A model generated the notes under the pieces. That model did no database searches. It saw nothing but the letters and a program-made list of their open reading frames with translations, and was not told where the DNA came from. Shown one piece after another: positions 8,649-17,293 of a stretch of DNA of 45,182 bases (position 1 is the first letter of the stretch; every line of letters starts with the position of its first letter). The stretch is from Candidatus Saccharimonadota bacterium. GTDB taxonomy: Bacteria > Patescibacteriota > Saccharimonadia > Saccharimonadales > Saccharimonadaceae. The stretch covers positions 1 through 45,182 of the forward strand of contig JAFOJO010000016.1 of NCBI GenBank assembly GCA_017421325.1, in the 5' to 3' direction. The position numbers and the translations under genes are program-made.

Positions 8649-9425
8649 TTAGCTCCATAAGTTTTTATAAGCTTTGGCGACAGTTTTGGGGGTACCGTCT
8701 AGAGTGATTTTGCCGTTTTCTATAAGGATGGCCCGATCGCAGAACTTAGTGATATTTTCCATAGAGTGGGTAACTAGGATGACTGTTTGATTGCCATGTA
8801 AAGATTTAAAATAATTATTACATTTTTGTTGGAAAGCAGCATCGCCAACGGCGAGGACTTCGTCTAGTAATAGGATGTCTCCTTTGGCGCGAATGGCAAT
8901 AGAGAAGGCTAGACGGACTTGCATACCGGAGGAGTAATTTTTTAATTTTTGATTTTGGAATTGCTCTAATTCAGCAAATTTCCAGATTTCATCGTACATT
9001 GTATCTACTTCTTTGTTGGAAAAACCGAGCATAGCACCATTAAGGTAAACATTTTCGCGACCAGTAAGCTCTGGATTGAAGCCGACGCCAAGCTCTATGA
9101 AAGGGATGAGATTGCCATCTATGATGATTTCGCCTTTTTGAGGATAATAGATGCCGGCCAGGGTTTTAAGTAGAGTGGATTTACCGGAGCCATTGCGGCC
9201 GACGATGCCAACGAATTCTCCTTTTTTAACGTCGAAACTGATATCGTTGAGAACTTTTTGTTCTTTATAGCCTTTAATACCTTTGAGACGGTTGAAGAAG
9301 GCTTGCTTGAGACCAAAGGCGCGTTCGGTGGGGAGTTTGAAGCCTTTGTATAAATTTGAGACATGGATAGCTATGTCGCCATTTGTGCTAATTTCTTTTC
9401 TAGTGCCAATTTTATATTTACCCAT
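8649..9425 (-). CDS. tagH: Polysaccharide/teichoic-acid ABC exporter ATPase (Wzt/TagH type)
   Basis: This is a 258-residue nucleotide-binding subunit. Walker A is GRNGSGKST at residues 76-84, the ABC signature is YSSGMQVRLAFS near 165, and Walker B is ILLLDEVLAVGD near 185, followed by the switch histidine in VTHSM. The AVGD Walker B and the upstream region (NLYKGFKLPTERAFGLKQAF) are typical of the TagH/Wzt group that exports finished glycans. It lacks the C-terminal carbohydrate-binding extension of Wzt. Its ATG shares one base with the stop of the permease gene, so the two are coupled. It should pair with that permease to move an undecaprenyl-linked polymer. Confidence 0.92.
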   Translation of the reverse strand: MGKYKIGTRKEISTNGDIAIHVSNLYKGFKLPTERAFGLKQAFFNRLKGIKGYKEQKVLNDISFDVKKGEFVGIVGRNGSGKSTLLKTLAGIYYPQKGEIIIDGNLIPFIELGVGFNPELTGRENVYLNGAMLGFSNKEVDTMYDEIWKFAELEQFQNQKLKNYSSGMQVRLAFSIAIRAKGDILLLDEVLAVGDAAFQQKCNNYFKSLHGNQTVILVTHSMENITKFCDRAILIENGKITLDGTPKTVAKAYKNLWS

Positions 9426-10237
9426 TAGATTTCCTCTGCGAAGAACTTAGATTTTTTGCGGAAGTAAAAGGCAGCGAATATGAGGACGACAACTATAAGT
9501 ATGATAGGCAGAAATTCTAGTAGAGGGTTGCTAATATAGTTCCAGGTGGTGATGGTTTCGGGCGTGATAAGATTATGGCGGATGTCTTGGATGGCTTGGG
9601 CTATTGGGTTTAAGAGGATGACTTTAGCGGCGAGAGCGCTGCTGGCTGCTACCATAGCTACTGGATAAATGATAGGTATCGCATAGAATAAAGCTTGGAT
9701 GCAGACATCCCAAATGGATGTGATGTCGCGATATTTGACGTTGATAGCTCCAAGTAGGAAGGAAATTCCTAGAGATAAAACGTAGAGTTCTATAAGTGAT
9801 AATGGGACTAGAAACCAGGTCCAACTGAATTCTACGCCGTTAATGAGGGCGAAAATTATAATGACTACTAGATTGATAAGCATATTAATTACTGCGGTGA
9901 GGGTGGCAGAAACAACTACTATGTATTTGGGAAAGCTGATTTTACGGATTAAATCGCCGCGAGCAATCATAGCTTGAATACCTTGGGAGGTGCACTCGGT
10001 AAAAAAGCTCCACATGGTAGTACCACATAAAAGATAGACTGGATAATGAGGAATATCCCCACCAAATTTAAGAAGTTTCGCAAATACTACATAGAGGATA
10101 GCAAACATCATGAGAGGACGCAAGAGCGCCCAGAGATAACCGAGGACGGAGCCTTGATAGCGAAGTTTAAAATCTGTCTTAGTTAGTTCCGCTAAGAGAA
10201 CACGATTTTTCTTATTTAATACACGAGGTATATTCAT
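9425..10237 (-). CDS. tagG: Polysaccharide/teichoic-acid ABC exporter permease (Wzm/TagG type)
   Basis: This is a 270-residue integral membrane protein of the ABC-2 family with about six hydrophobic segments. Family features include DFKLRYQGSVLGYLWALLRP near the N-terminus and ISFLLGAINVKYRDITSIWD near residue 160. It forms the channel for export of a lipid-linked glycan together with the adjacent ATPase. A TAAAAT hexamer ends eight bases before the ATG with no ribosome-binding site, so this gene may have its own leaderless promoter within the 50-base gap behind the TagD-like gene. The polymer itself is unknown but the neighbours suggest a glycerol-phosphate type. Confidence 0.9.
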   Translation of the reverse strand: MNIPRVLNKKNRVLLAELTKTDFKLRYQGSVLGYLWALLRPLMMFAILYVVFAKLLKFGGDIPHYPVYLLCGTTMWSFFTECTSQGIQAMIARGDLIRKISFPKYIVVVSATLTAVINMLINLVVIIIFALINGVEFSWTWFLVPLSLIELYVLSLGISFLLGAINVKYRDITSIWDVCIQALFYAIPIIYPVAMVAASSALAAKVILLNPIAQAIQDIRHNLITPETITTWNYISNPLLEFLPIILIVVVLIFAAFYFRKKSKFFAEEI

Positions 10238-10287
10238 ATTTTATTATTTTACCATAAAATAGGGAAAATGTCTGTGGCGGGTGGAAT

Positions 10288-11610
10288 CTAAATAAGAATG
10301 ACACCTTTGTTTTGTTGGAATTCTTGCATAGTTTTACAGATTGTTAGTGTGATGTCATGGTCTATACGGGGAACATCTTTTTGGTCTGCGATGGCTTGCA
10401 AGAATTCTACTAATTCATAGCGGATGCCCTCACCGTCTAGCTGGTAAAAATATCTGCGATTATTGGACGGATTTTCGTAACGAAGCTCAAAATATTCGGT
10501 TTTCCACCAAGGAGCGGGGACATAGATATAGCCTTTGGTACCAGAAATGATTAATTCGCCTTCTGATTTGGCGCCTTCGGCGACAAAAATAGAAGCTACA
10601 GCCTTATCGTAGATGAAATTGATTTTAGTAAAAGTATCGCCAAGTGGTGGAGCTGTATTTTCAATATGGGAAATGATAGTTCTTTCTTTATAGTTAGTGC
10701 CAAGTATTTGGAAAATTGGCAGTAAAGCATTGGGACCCCATTCAAAAAGACTGGCATATTTACTTGGGTCGTTGCGTTTCATATTGGTGCAGGTTGATTC
10801 GATTGAAACGATGTCGCCAACTTTACCAATTTCGGCGAGTAGAGCTAAACGTTTATATGCTGTGGTGTAAGCGGTACGGATAGCTTCCATTAATACTAAG
10901 CCTTTTGTTTTGGCTAAATCGAAAAGTTCTTGACATTGTGTTTTGTCTAGACAAATTGGTGATTCGCAAAGTACGTTCTTATTGTTTTCGAGAGCTTTTT
11001 TAATATAATCATATCGTTTGTCATAACTAGTTTTTATGTAGACAGCGTCAACTTCTTTTAGGATAGAGTCGTATGATTTGTATTTTTTGATGCCGATATC
11101 TGTGTTGGCTGAACTTGGTTTTTCTGAGTAAATGCCGATGATGTTTAGGCCGTTGACGGAGTTATTTTCTTTAATGATTTTTTGAAAATAGTTGTAAGAA
11201 TCGCCTATAAGGCCAAGGTTAGTTGCTCTTTTTTCGGCGCGAATTTCTGAACTAGAAACGCCCTGGGTGCGCTCTAGGTAAGTCACTTTACAATATTTGT
11301 TAAGATAATCGAATTTGCCACGCCAGTCTGAGCCAACTGTAAAGATGTCAACATTGTATTTTTTGATATCGTCGATTTTCTGACCGTCATATTCTTCGAC
11401 AATAATCATATCGGCAAGGCCGGTAGCTTTGACGGCGGCAATGCGCTCGGCTAGGGGTTGTGCTATATTGATTTTGCCACGGACGCGATCGTAATCGTCG
11501 CTAGTGACGCCCACGATGAGGTAATCGCCAAGTGCTTTAGCGCGTTCTAATAAACGTTGGTGGCCGAAATGGAACAAATCGTATGAGCCATAAGTGATAA
11601 CTTTTTTCAT
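10288..11610 (-). CDS. Fusion: TagD-like cytidylyltransferase plus Gfo/Idh/MocA-like oxidoreductase
   Basis: Residues 1-130 form a glycerol-3-phosphate-cytidylyltransferase-like domain: VITYGSYDLFHFGHQRLLERA with the HxGH nucleotidyl-transfer motif, VGVTSDDY, and the late GVSSSEIR motif. Residues about 145-440 resemble the Gfo/Idh/MocA family, with the helix-rich region KKALENNKNVLCESPICLD. There the family's EKP lysine is replaced (ESP), and the glycine-rich NAD loop is reduced to LGLIGDS. The first domain probably makes CDP-glycerol or a related CDP-alditol. The second may produce or modify its substrate, or may have lost dehydrogenase activity. It sits between an aminotransferase and the exporter in one transcription unit. 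Confidence 0.82.
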   Translation of the reverse strand: MKKVITYGSYDLFHFGHQRLLERAKALGDYLIVGVTSDDYDRVRGKINIAQPLAERIAAVKATGLADMIIVEEYDGQKIDDIKKYNVDIFTVGSDWRGKFDYLNKYCKVTYLERTQGVSSSEIRAEKRATNLGLIGDSYNYFQKIIKENNSVNGLNIIGIYSEKPSSANTDIGIKKYKSYDSILKEVDAVYIKTSYDKRYDYIKKALENNKNVLCESPICLDKTQCQELFDLAKTKGLVLMEAIRTAYTTAYKRLALLAEIGKVGDIVSIESTCTNMKRNDPSKYASLFEWGPNALLPIFQILGTNYKERTIISHIENTAPPLGDTFTKINFIYDKAVASIFVAEGAKSEGELIISGTKGYIYVPAPWWKTEYFELRYENPSNNRRYFYQLDGEGIRYELVEFLQAIADQKDVPRIDHDITLTICKTMQEFQQNKGVILI

Positions 11611-11622
11611 TTTAAAATCTCT

Positions 11623-12681
11623 TTATTTATCAATTTCTAGTAATGCCTTAGTAAAGATTTCCATACATTCTCTGTCGCCTATGGATACGCGCAAGCAATC
11701 ACCCAGTTCACCTACATTGGGATAACTTTTGATAAGAATCTTTTTTTCTTTCTTCATGCGATTGACGATGTCGTTGGCGTTTGTCTTTGGTTTGACAAAT
11801 ATAAAATTACCAGCCTCTCCTTTACATTGGTAATTATTTTCATCCAACCATTCGATAAAATAATTTCTACCTTCATTAAAATTATTAATTAGTTTATCTA
11901 ATGTACCTGGCGTTTCTAGTACGGTTTCTGCAATTTTTAAGGCAAAGACGTTAGTATTGTGCGGTGTACATAATTTCTGTACCATTTTAATACCTTCTGG
12001 CCAACCAACCACATATCCAAGTCTACAGCCTGCCATTGAAAAGAGTTTTGAGAATGTGCGTGTAATGAAAATGTGTTCATTGTTTAATGCGTAGTTGATA
12101 AAAGTTTTCGGATAGAAATAATGGTAAGCCTCATCAATAAGGACGGTGATTTGTTTTTCTTTTGCTACCTGGAGAATTTTTTTGAGTTCATCTTCGGTGT
12201 ATGTATTACCCATGGGGTTGTTTGGGTTGAGTAATATTAGGAGTTGCGTGTCATTGGTTAGTTCATTTATGATGTTGTCTATGTTCATTTTTAGGTCGTT
12301 GTCGTAGGAAACTTTAACGAATTGTCTCCCATACATTTCTGAGTATATTTGAAACATGAAATAAGAGGGAACAACTCCTACAACGCGTCCATTTTCGCTA
12401 GTGAATGCTTCAAAAATATAGCGTATGCCTTCTGCGGAGCCATTAACTAAGCATAAATGTTCCGGAGTTGTATTTAAATGTTTGGCTAGAACTTCTGTAA
12501 AATGTTTGGTCTCTGGATATTCGGCGGCAAGTTCGGGAGTAATTTTATTTAATGCCTTTTGTAGGATTTCTTTTGGTAAACCTTTGGGGTTTTCGTTTAG
12601 GTCTAGACGGAGATAGTCACTTCTTTCATTTTGATCAAAAATTCTATTCAGATTTTTAAGCTTTGGATTGAGATAATACAT
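11623..12681 (-). CDS. PLP-dependent aminotransferase, histidinol-phosphate aminotransferase-like
   Basis: This is a 352-residue fold-type I aminotransferase. It shows LVNGSAEGIRYIFEAF (phosphate-binding turn), LLNPNNPMGN near residue 155, VLIDEAYHYF near 185 with the aspartate that contacts the pyridine nitrogen, and TRTFSKLFSMAGCRLGY near 215, where the lysine binds PLP. The overall pattern is HisC-like. No histidine genes are nearby, and CPR genomes often lack that pathway. Its place between a cytidylyltransferase fusion and a TagF fusion suggests it makes an amino-substituted building block for the polymer. The substrate is unknown. AGGGA lies a few bases upstream of the ATG. Confidence 0.85.
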   Translation of the reverse strand: MYYLNPKLKNLNRIFDQNERSDYLRLDLNENPKGLPKEILQKALNKITPELAAEYPETKHFTEVLAKHLNTTPEHLCLVNGSAEGIRYIFEAFTSENGRVVGVVPSYFMFQIYSEMYGRQFVKVSYDNDLKMNIDNIINELTNDTQLLILLNPNNPMGNTYTEDELKKILQVAKEKQITVLIDEAYHYFYPKTFINYALNNEHIFITRTFSKLFSMAGCRLGYVVGWPEGIKMVQKLCTPHNTNVFALKIAETVLETPGTLDKLINNFNEGRNYFIEWLDENNYQCKGEAGNFIFVKPKTNANDIVNRMKKEKKILIKSYPNVGELGDCLRVSIGDRECMEIFTKALLEIDK

Positions 12682-12695
12682 ATCTGGTCCCTATG

Positions 12696-12935
12696 TTATT
12701 TCTTTTTATTTTCTTTGGTTTTTTGGCTTTTTTCGCTTTTAATTTCGATTTCGTCGGATTCGACTTCTTTGTTCTTATTTTCATCGACGCCAAGTTTTTT
12801 ATTTACTTTTTTCTTAGCTTTTCTGAAATAAAGGCCAACAAATGCGCCAACGGCGATAACGATGCCGGCACCTGCCTGAATGGCATAGGTCATAACCGAT
12901 GGATCTATATAACCAAAAATTGATAATTCGTTCAT
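12696..12935 (-). CDS. Small membrane protein with YIDP motif and lysine-rich tail
   Basis: This 79-residue protein has an N-terminal FGYIDPSVMTYAIQAGAG segment that leads into one transmembrane helix (about residues 17-37). A strongly charged tail of Lys, Glu and Ser follows. Short proteins with a YIDP-plus-helix pattern are commonly found beside surface-polysaccharide genes; their function is not established. Its start overlaps the end of the YidC-TagF gene by four bases, and AGGAAG lies in front of the ATG, so it is translated with that gene. It may help place the biosynthetic enzyme at the membrane, but this is inferred from position only. Confidence 0.75.
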   Translation of the reverse strand: MNELSIFGYIDPSVMTYAIQAGAGIVIAVGAFVGLYFRKAKKKVNKKLGVDENKNKEVESDEIEIKSEKSQKTKENKKK

Positions 12936-14830
12936 TTTTTCTTCCTTTCTTTTACTTTAGTTTGAACACAATTGATGATATATTCAGCACCTATTTTTGC
13001 GCTATTACCTAGATTATACACTGAATCTTTTTTAAGGGCAGAAATTTTTTTCTGGTATTTTTTAGGGTCTTTTAGCATTTTGTCGATTACTTTATCGATA
13101 TTTTTGACGTCTTTTACTTTGACGACTTCGCCAATTTGCTCACGAGCCCAAATGTTAAATGGTTCGACTTTGATTTTTTTGTACTCTGGGTTCATGATTT
13201 TCATAGGAGTATCTATAGAGATGACTGGCTTTTCGGTGGTAAAGGCGTATTCATAGCCAATGCTGGACCAGTCGGTAATGAGGAGGTCGGCATTGAATAC
13301 TGAGCTGGTTTTTGAAAAATCGGTTTGGATTTTGATATTGGTGCCTTCGTATTTTTCCTTCATTTTTTCGAAAGCATCTTTCATATGGCGAACTTGCTGA
13401 GGATGAGGACGGACGATGACTTGATATTTTTTGCCTTTGAGAGGTTTAAGAATATTGTTTAAACATAAATCGATAATGTTGTCTTTTTGCCAAGACGGAG
13501 CAATCATGATAGTTTTTTCTTTTTGTGGTTTCTTTTTAGATTTTTTGTAATCGGAAATCATATCGTCTAGTAAAGAGTAGCCCCAATCGATAATTTTGCG
13601 ATTTTTTAGATTATAAACTTGATTGGTTTTTTCACATTCTTCGCGCTGGTGTTTGCCGGTGACGAAGACAGAGTCATAATTATCCATAGAGCCTTTACGC
13701 ATAGTTAGGTTAGGGCTGTCAATGCCGTGTGGGATATAAATATATTCGATATCTTTCCTGATATAGCTACGCTTGATGTGATAGTTGTTGATATCTGGCA
13801 TAGTCATAACTACTACATCGGCATCCATTTTCATCATGAGAGTGATTAATTTCTTTTCTTCAATGTAGTATGGTTTGATATGTTTTTCGGTTTTAGCGAG
13901 TTCGAAGATATTGTCGTTATAATCGCTGGTGATGTAGTGAATAGTGATGTTGGTGTTTTCTAAAATATATTCAATGATGCCTTTGTAATATTTATAGAAA
14001 CCATTGCTTTCGGAGTAGAAGACAAGTTTTTTGTTGGCAATAGAAAAGAATTTTTTGTAATCTTCTTTTTCTTTTTTGATTTGTTCTTTGGTGCGTTTGT
14101 GAGATTTACTGATATCTTGGAGCTCTTTGAGCTCTTTGCGAGATTCTTCGAGGGCTTTGTAATCAACATATTTTTTAGGATTGATAAAAATGTTGAGAAG
14201 CCATTGTTGAAGGATGGCCATAAGGTTGCTGGCAGTCCAATAAAGAGCAACGCCGGCGGTGACAAAGGTACCAAGGTAAACTGACAGGCCGACAGAAAGA
14301 ACAAGCATACCGTATTTGTTCCATTTGGATTGTTCGGCCTGGAGGACATTCATGATATTTTGACCAATACAAAGTGCAAGGGCGGATAGGCCGGCGATGA
14401 TAGGGATCCAGATAGCCATACCGCCGTTTTCAGAAGCAATCCAGCGGAGGTCAAAACCGAGAAAATTGTAGTCGAGATTTTCTACGCCAATATAGAGAGT
14501 AGGATTTTTGACAATTTCTACTACGCCAAGGAGGAGAATGATTTGTGCTACGAGTGGGACAAGAGAAGCAAGGGGATTATACTTGTGTTTTTTGTAGATT
14601 TTGGATTCTTCTTCGGCGATAGTGTCTTTATCGCCAAAATATTTAGCTTTGAGGCGATTGATTTCCGGTTGCATTTTGACCATTTTAATGGAATTTTTCT
14701 GAACCCAAATTGAAATAGGTAAGAGAATGATTTTGCTAACCAAGGTAAAGAGAATAATGGCGGCACCGTAATTACCAACTATGTCGTAACATAGTTTCAT
14801 AATCCAGCCAAGGAAATCAACAAAAAACAT
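12932..14830 (-). CDS. Fusion: YidC/Oxa1 membrane insertase plus TagF-like CDP-glycerol glycerophosphotransferase
   Basis: Residues 1-220 match the YidC core: GAAIILFTLVSKIILLPISI, then KMVKMQPEINRLKAKY and the helical hairpin, then three further hydrophobic segments ending in ALYWTASNLMAILQQWLLN. Lys33 is at the place of the conserved groove arginine of YidC. A charged linker (about 225-270) leads to a GT-B glycerophosphotransferase domain (about 270-620) with YIPHGIDSPNL near 390 and ITDWSSIGYEYAFTTEKPVI near 540, hallmarks of the TagB/TagF family. The catalytic domain would face the cytoplasm and polymerise or prime glycerol phosphate using CDP-glycerol. AAC-GGAG lies nine bases upstream. 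The two halves share one uninterrupted frame. Confidence 0.88.
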   Translation of the reverse strand: MFFVDFLGWIMKLCYDIVGNYGAAIILFTLVSKIILLPISIWVQKNSIKMVKMQPEINRLKAKYFGDKDTIAEEESKIYKKHKYNPLASLVPLVAQIILLLGVVEIVKNPTLYIGVENLDYNFLGFDLRWIASENGGMAIWIPIIAGLSALALCIGQNIMNVLQAEQSKWNKYGMLVLSVGLSVYLGTFVTAGVALYWTASNLMAILQQWLLNIFINPKKYVDYKALEESRKELKELQDISKSHKRTKEQIKKEKEDYKKFFSIANKKLVFYSESNGFYKYYKGIIEYILENTNITIHYITSDYNDNIFELAKTEKHIKPYYIEEKKLITLMMKMDADVVVMTMPDINNYHIKRSYIRKDIEYIYIPHGIDSPNLTMRKGSMDNYDSVFVTGKHQREECEKTNQVYNLKNRKIIDWGYSLLDDMISDYKKSKKKPQKEKTIMIAPSWQKDNIIDLCLNNILKPLKGKKYQVIVRPHPQQVRHMKDAFEKMKEKYEGTNIKIQTDFSKTSSVFNADLLITDWSSIGYEYAFTTEKPVISIDTPMKIMNPEYKKIKVEPFNIWAREQIGEVVKVKDVKNIDKVIDKMLKDPKKYQKKISALKKDSVYNLGNSAKIGAEYIINCVQTKVKERKKK

Positions 14831-14875
14831 TTTTCACACTCCGTTATATTGTAAGTATATTTTATCACATAATGA

Positions 14876-14881
14876 TATAAT
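14876..14881 (+). promoter_or_regulatory. Extended -10 promoter of galE (leaderless)
   Basis: TGATATAAT gives an extended -10 whose last base is six bases before the galE ATG. There is no ribosome-binding site in the gap, so the transcript probably begins at the start codon. The 57-base gap to the divergent YidC-TagF gene holds both promoters. Confidence 0.65.
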
Positions 14882-14887
14882 TGTGGT

Positions 14888-15886
14888 ATGGAAAGAATTT
14901 TAGTTACTGGGGGGACCGGTTATATCGGGTCGCATACAATAATTGAACTTTATAAAAAAGGTTATGAAGTTGATGTTTTGGATAATTTGTTTAATTCCAA
15001 GATTGAAGTGTTGGATAAAATTGAGAAGATTTGCGGTAAGAGACCGGGGTTTTATAAAATAGATCTTTGCGATTATGGTAAAATGGACGAGCTATTTAAA
15101 AAGAATCAGTATGATTTAGTGATGCATTTTGCTGGGTTGAAAGCTGTGGGAGAGTCCGTAGAAAAACCATTAGAATATTACGAAAATAACGTGAGTGGAA
15201 CGATAAATTTGTTGAAGTGCATGCAGAAACATAATGTGAATAAAATTATTTTTTCTTCTTCGGCGACGGTTTACGGTGATCCTGGCGATCCGAAATATGT
15301 GGAGACGATGGAGACTGGAAGAGGTTTGACGAATCCGTATGGCAAAACCAAGTACATGATTGAAGAAATATTAAAAGATTGCGCAAAGGCGGATTCGAAT
15401 CTGCAAGTCGTGCTGCTCCGTTATTTTAATCCGATAGGGAACCATCCGTCTGGACTTTTGGGTGAGGATCCAAATGGAATTCCGAATAATTTAATGCCAA
15501 TAATCATGAAGGTGGCGAGAGGCGAAATAAAAGAGCTATCCATATATGGCGATGACTATCCGACTCCGGATGGGACTTGTCTTCGTGATTATATACATGT
15601 AGTAGATCTAGCGAAAGGACATGTATCCGTGGTGGATAAGATGGAACCTGGAGTGTTGATTTATAATTTGGGTTCTGGGAGAACGACTTCGGTGTTGGAA
15701 ATGGTGAGGGCTTTTGAAAAAGCAAGCGGAGAAAAATTGGCATATAAAATCGCAGAAAGACGAGATGGAGATTTAGCGGAATTTTATGCTGATCCTTCTA
15801 AGGCGATGCGTGAGCTTGGTTGGGAAACAGAGCTTACAGTTGATGATGCAATGGAAGATACGCTAAAGTTTTTAAATAATAGTTAA
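14888..15886 (+). CDS. galE: UDP-glucose 4-epimerase
   Basis: This extended short-chain dehydrogenase interconverts UDP-glucose and UDP-galactose. The 332-residue protein has the NAD-binding LVTGGTGYIGSH at the N-terminus, VMHFAGLKAVGESVEKP near residue 80, SSSATVYGDP near 123 and the catalytic NPYGKTK (Tyr and Lys) near 149. It also has RYFNPIGNHPSGLLGEDP, LRDYIHVVDLAKGH and YNLGSGRTTSVLEM in the usual order. It could feed UDP-galactose to glf at 5717. It is transcribed alone from a leaderless promoter and its stop shares TTAA with the convergent glycosyltransferase. Confidence 0.95.
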   Translation: MERILVTGGTGYIGSHTIIELYKKGYEVDVLDNLFNSKIEVLDKIEKICGKRPGFYKIDLCDYGKMDELFKKNQYDLVMHFAGLKAVGESVEKPLEYYENNVSGTINLLKCMQKHNVNKIIFSSSATVYGDPGDPKYVETMETGRGLTNPYGKTKYMIEEILKDCAKADSNLQVVLLRYFNPIGNHPSGLLGEDPNGIPNNLMPIIMKVARGEIKELSIYGDDYPTPDGTCLRDYIHVVDLAKGHVSVVDKMEPGVLIYNLGSGRTTSVLEMVRAFEKASGEKLAYKIAERRDGDLAEFYADPSKAMRELGWETELTVDDAMEDTLKFLNNS

Positions 15887-16722
15887 AGAGATTTTTTAGC
15901 GCGTGCTTTGGAACGAAGATAAGAAATACGCCAACGCAATAGGATGATTTTTAGCCAGAATTTTTCTTTAGTAGTAGAGTTTTTGCCGGTCCAAGTTTTG
16001 AGATCTTGATAGGATTTTTGCCAATTTGCCCATTTGGTGGCAGATTTGTTCACCGTACTGGTTTCTGAGCCAAAATTATAGATGTAGAGAGGTTCTAAAA
16101 TGAACGATATTTTATAATTGGTTTGTTTGAGGTAATCTAAGACAAATTTTGTATCTTCGGCGAAATTTTGTGATGCATTAAAATGCAGTTTTTTCACAAT
16201 TTTAGAGATAAAAAGTTTGTTGTCTACAGAATAAAGACGGCCATCTATGGCTAATAGTCGGAGAACATAGGATTTCTTAGTATCGGTTTTCTTGAAAGGA
16301 CTTGCAGGAGTTAAAAACATATTTTCGGTTTGTTTAGTTTTTAGAAATTTGCGTGAGAATCCACAAACGGTTAGGGATATATCTTTGTTTTTTTGATAAG
16401 GGACCAGGAGCTGTTCGATAAAATTTTCGGTGATTTCGTCGTCATCGTCGACGAAGCTAACATATTTGCCGGTGGCGAGTTTGATGCCATGATTCCTAGC
16501 TGCAGATTGTTTGGCGTTTTCTTGATGGACGAGTTTGATGCGGGGATCTTTTTTAGCATAAGATTTGGCGATTTGGTAAGAATTATCGGTAGAACCATCA
16601 TCTACCAAAATAATCTCGAGATTTTGATAAGTTTGATTGATAATGGAATCTAAGCAGGCGGGCAAATATTTAGCGGCGTTGTAAATGGGAACAATTATTG
16701 ATACAAGGGGATTATTTTTCAT
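15883..16722 (-). CDS. Family 2 glycosyltransferase
   Basis: This is a 279-residue GT2 enzyme: VSIIVPIYNAAKYLPACLDS, LVDDGSTDNSYQ near residue 40 and VSFVDDDDEITENF near 90, the nucleotide- and metal-binding motifs. A TTG seven codons upstream could extend it, but the ATG at 16722 lies at the family start and has GAAGG six bases before it. The ATG is inside the last codons of the GtrA gene (11-base overlap), so the two are coupled. It may add a sugar to the same lipid carrier that the GtrA-type flippase handles. Substrate not known. Confidence 0.88.
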   Translation of the reverse strand: MKNNPLVSIIVPIYNAAKYLPACLDSIINQTYQNLEIILVDDGSTDNSYQIAKSYAKKDPRIKLVHQENAKQSAARNHGIKLATGKYVSFVDDDDEITENFIEQLLVPYQKNKDISLTVCGFSRKFLKTKQTENMFLTPASPFKKTDTKKSYVLRLLAIDGRLYSVDNKLFISKIVKKLHFNASQNFAEDTKFVLDYLKQTNYKISFILEPLYIYNFGSETSTVNKSATKWANWQKSYQDLKTWTGKNSTTKEKFWLKIILLRWRISYLRSKARAKKSL

Positions 16723-17233
16723 GGGCGACCTTCTTTTTACCAAAAACGAATTTATCGTAGAAGAGGAAGTTGAGAATCATAATAACGATGGAGTTGAGGA
16801 CAAAAGCACCGGTGGTGAGGACGAATTCATAGGAAAAAGGTAAATAGATAGCGCTGGTAATATTATAGACAAATTCGTAGAGAGGAGTAAAAAGGCTAAA
16901 AAGTTGCGTAAAGCCAGGAGCGATAGCAACGGTAAGTATAGCGTTCCAGATGAAAAATCTGATAATGGAATGTTTGGTGACTTTGCGCTCTTTCCAGGTG
17001 ATTTTCGAATGTGCAAAGTAGGCAACGATGGTGGTGACGGCAGTAGCAATAAAATTGGAAAGCCAGATGAGGTCGTTGCTTTTGATAATGAGATTAGATA
17101 GAATCGCAAAAAGGGCGTAATTGAAGCCAGTAACTAGAACTCCTACTATAAAATAACGAAAGGCATGCCTAGAAGTTTTGACATCTTGTTGAGTGCCTGA
17201 AGAGTTGGGTTTTTCTGGTTTTGCGGTTGTCAT
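16712..17233 (-). CDS. gtrA: GtrA-family membrane protein (putative polyprenyl-phosphate-sugar flippase)
   Basis: This 173-residue protein has four hydrophobic helices arranged as in the GtrA family. The opening AFRYFIVGVLVTGFNYALFA and the turn NFIATAVTTIVAYFAHSKITW are characteristic. GtrA proteins are believed to flip polyprenyl-phosphate-linked glucose or a related sugar to the outer face of the membrane. A longer reading frame exists upstream, but a TATAAT on this strand ends six bases before the ATG at 17233, so this ATG is the probable start. The divergent gene at 17294 encodes the matching GtrB-type synthase, which supports the role. Confidence 0.85.
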   Translation of the reverse strand: MTTAKPEKPNSSGTQQDVKTSRHAFRYFIVGVLVTGFNYALFAILSNLIIKSNDLIWLSNFIATAVTTIVAYFAHSKITWKERKVTKHSIIRFFIWNAILTVAIAPGFTQLFSLFTPLYEFVYNITSAIYLPFSYEFVLTTGAFVLNSIVIMILNFLFYDKFVFGKKKVAHEK

Positions 17234-17239
17234 GGTTTG

Positions 17240-17245
17240 ATTATA
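17240..17245 (-). promoter_or_regulatory. Extended -10 promoter of gtrA (leaderless)
   Basis: On the minus strand TGTTATAAT ends six bases before the gtrA ATG. It faces away from the similar promoter of the GtrB-like gene within a 60-base intergenic gap. Confidence 0.65.
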
Positions 17246-17281
17246 ACATTTTGCAGGCGATATGAGACGTATCGATAGTGA

Positions 17282-17287
17282 TATAAT
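17282..17287 (+). promoter_or_regulatory. Extended -10 promoter of the GtrB-like gene (leaderless)
   Basis: TGATATAAT ends six bases before the ATG at 17294, and no Shine-Dalgarno sequence is present. It is the mirror arrangement of the gtrA promoter, so both divergent genes start without a leader. Confidence 0.65.
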
Positions 17288-17293
17288 ATTAAT

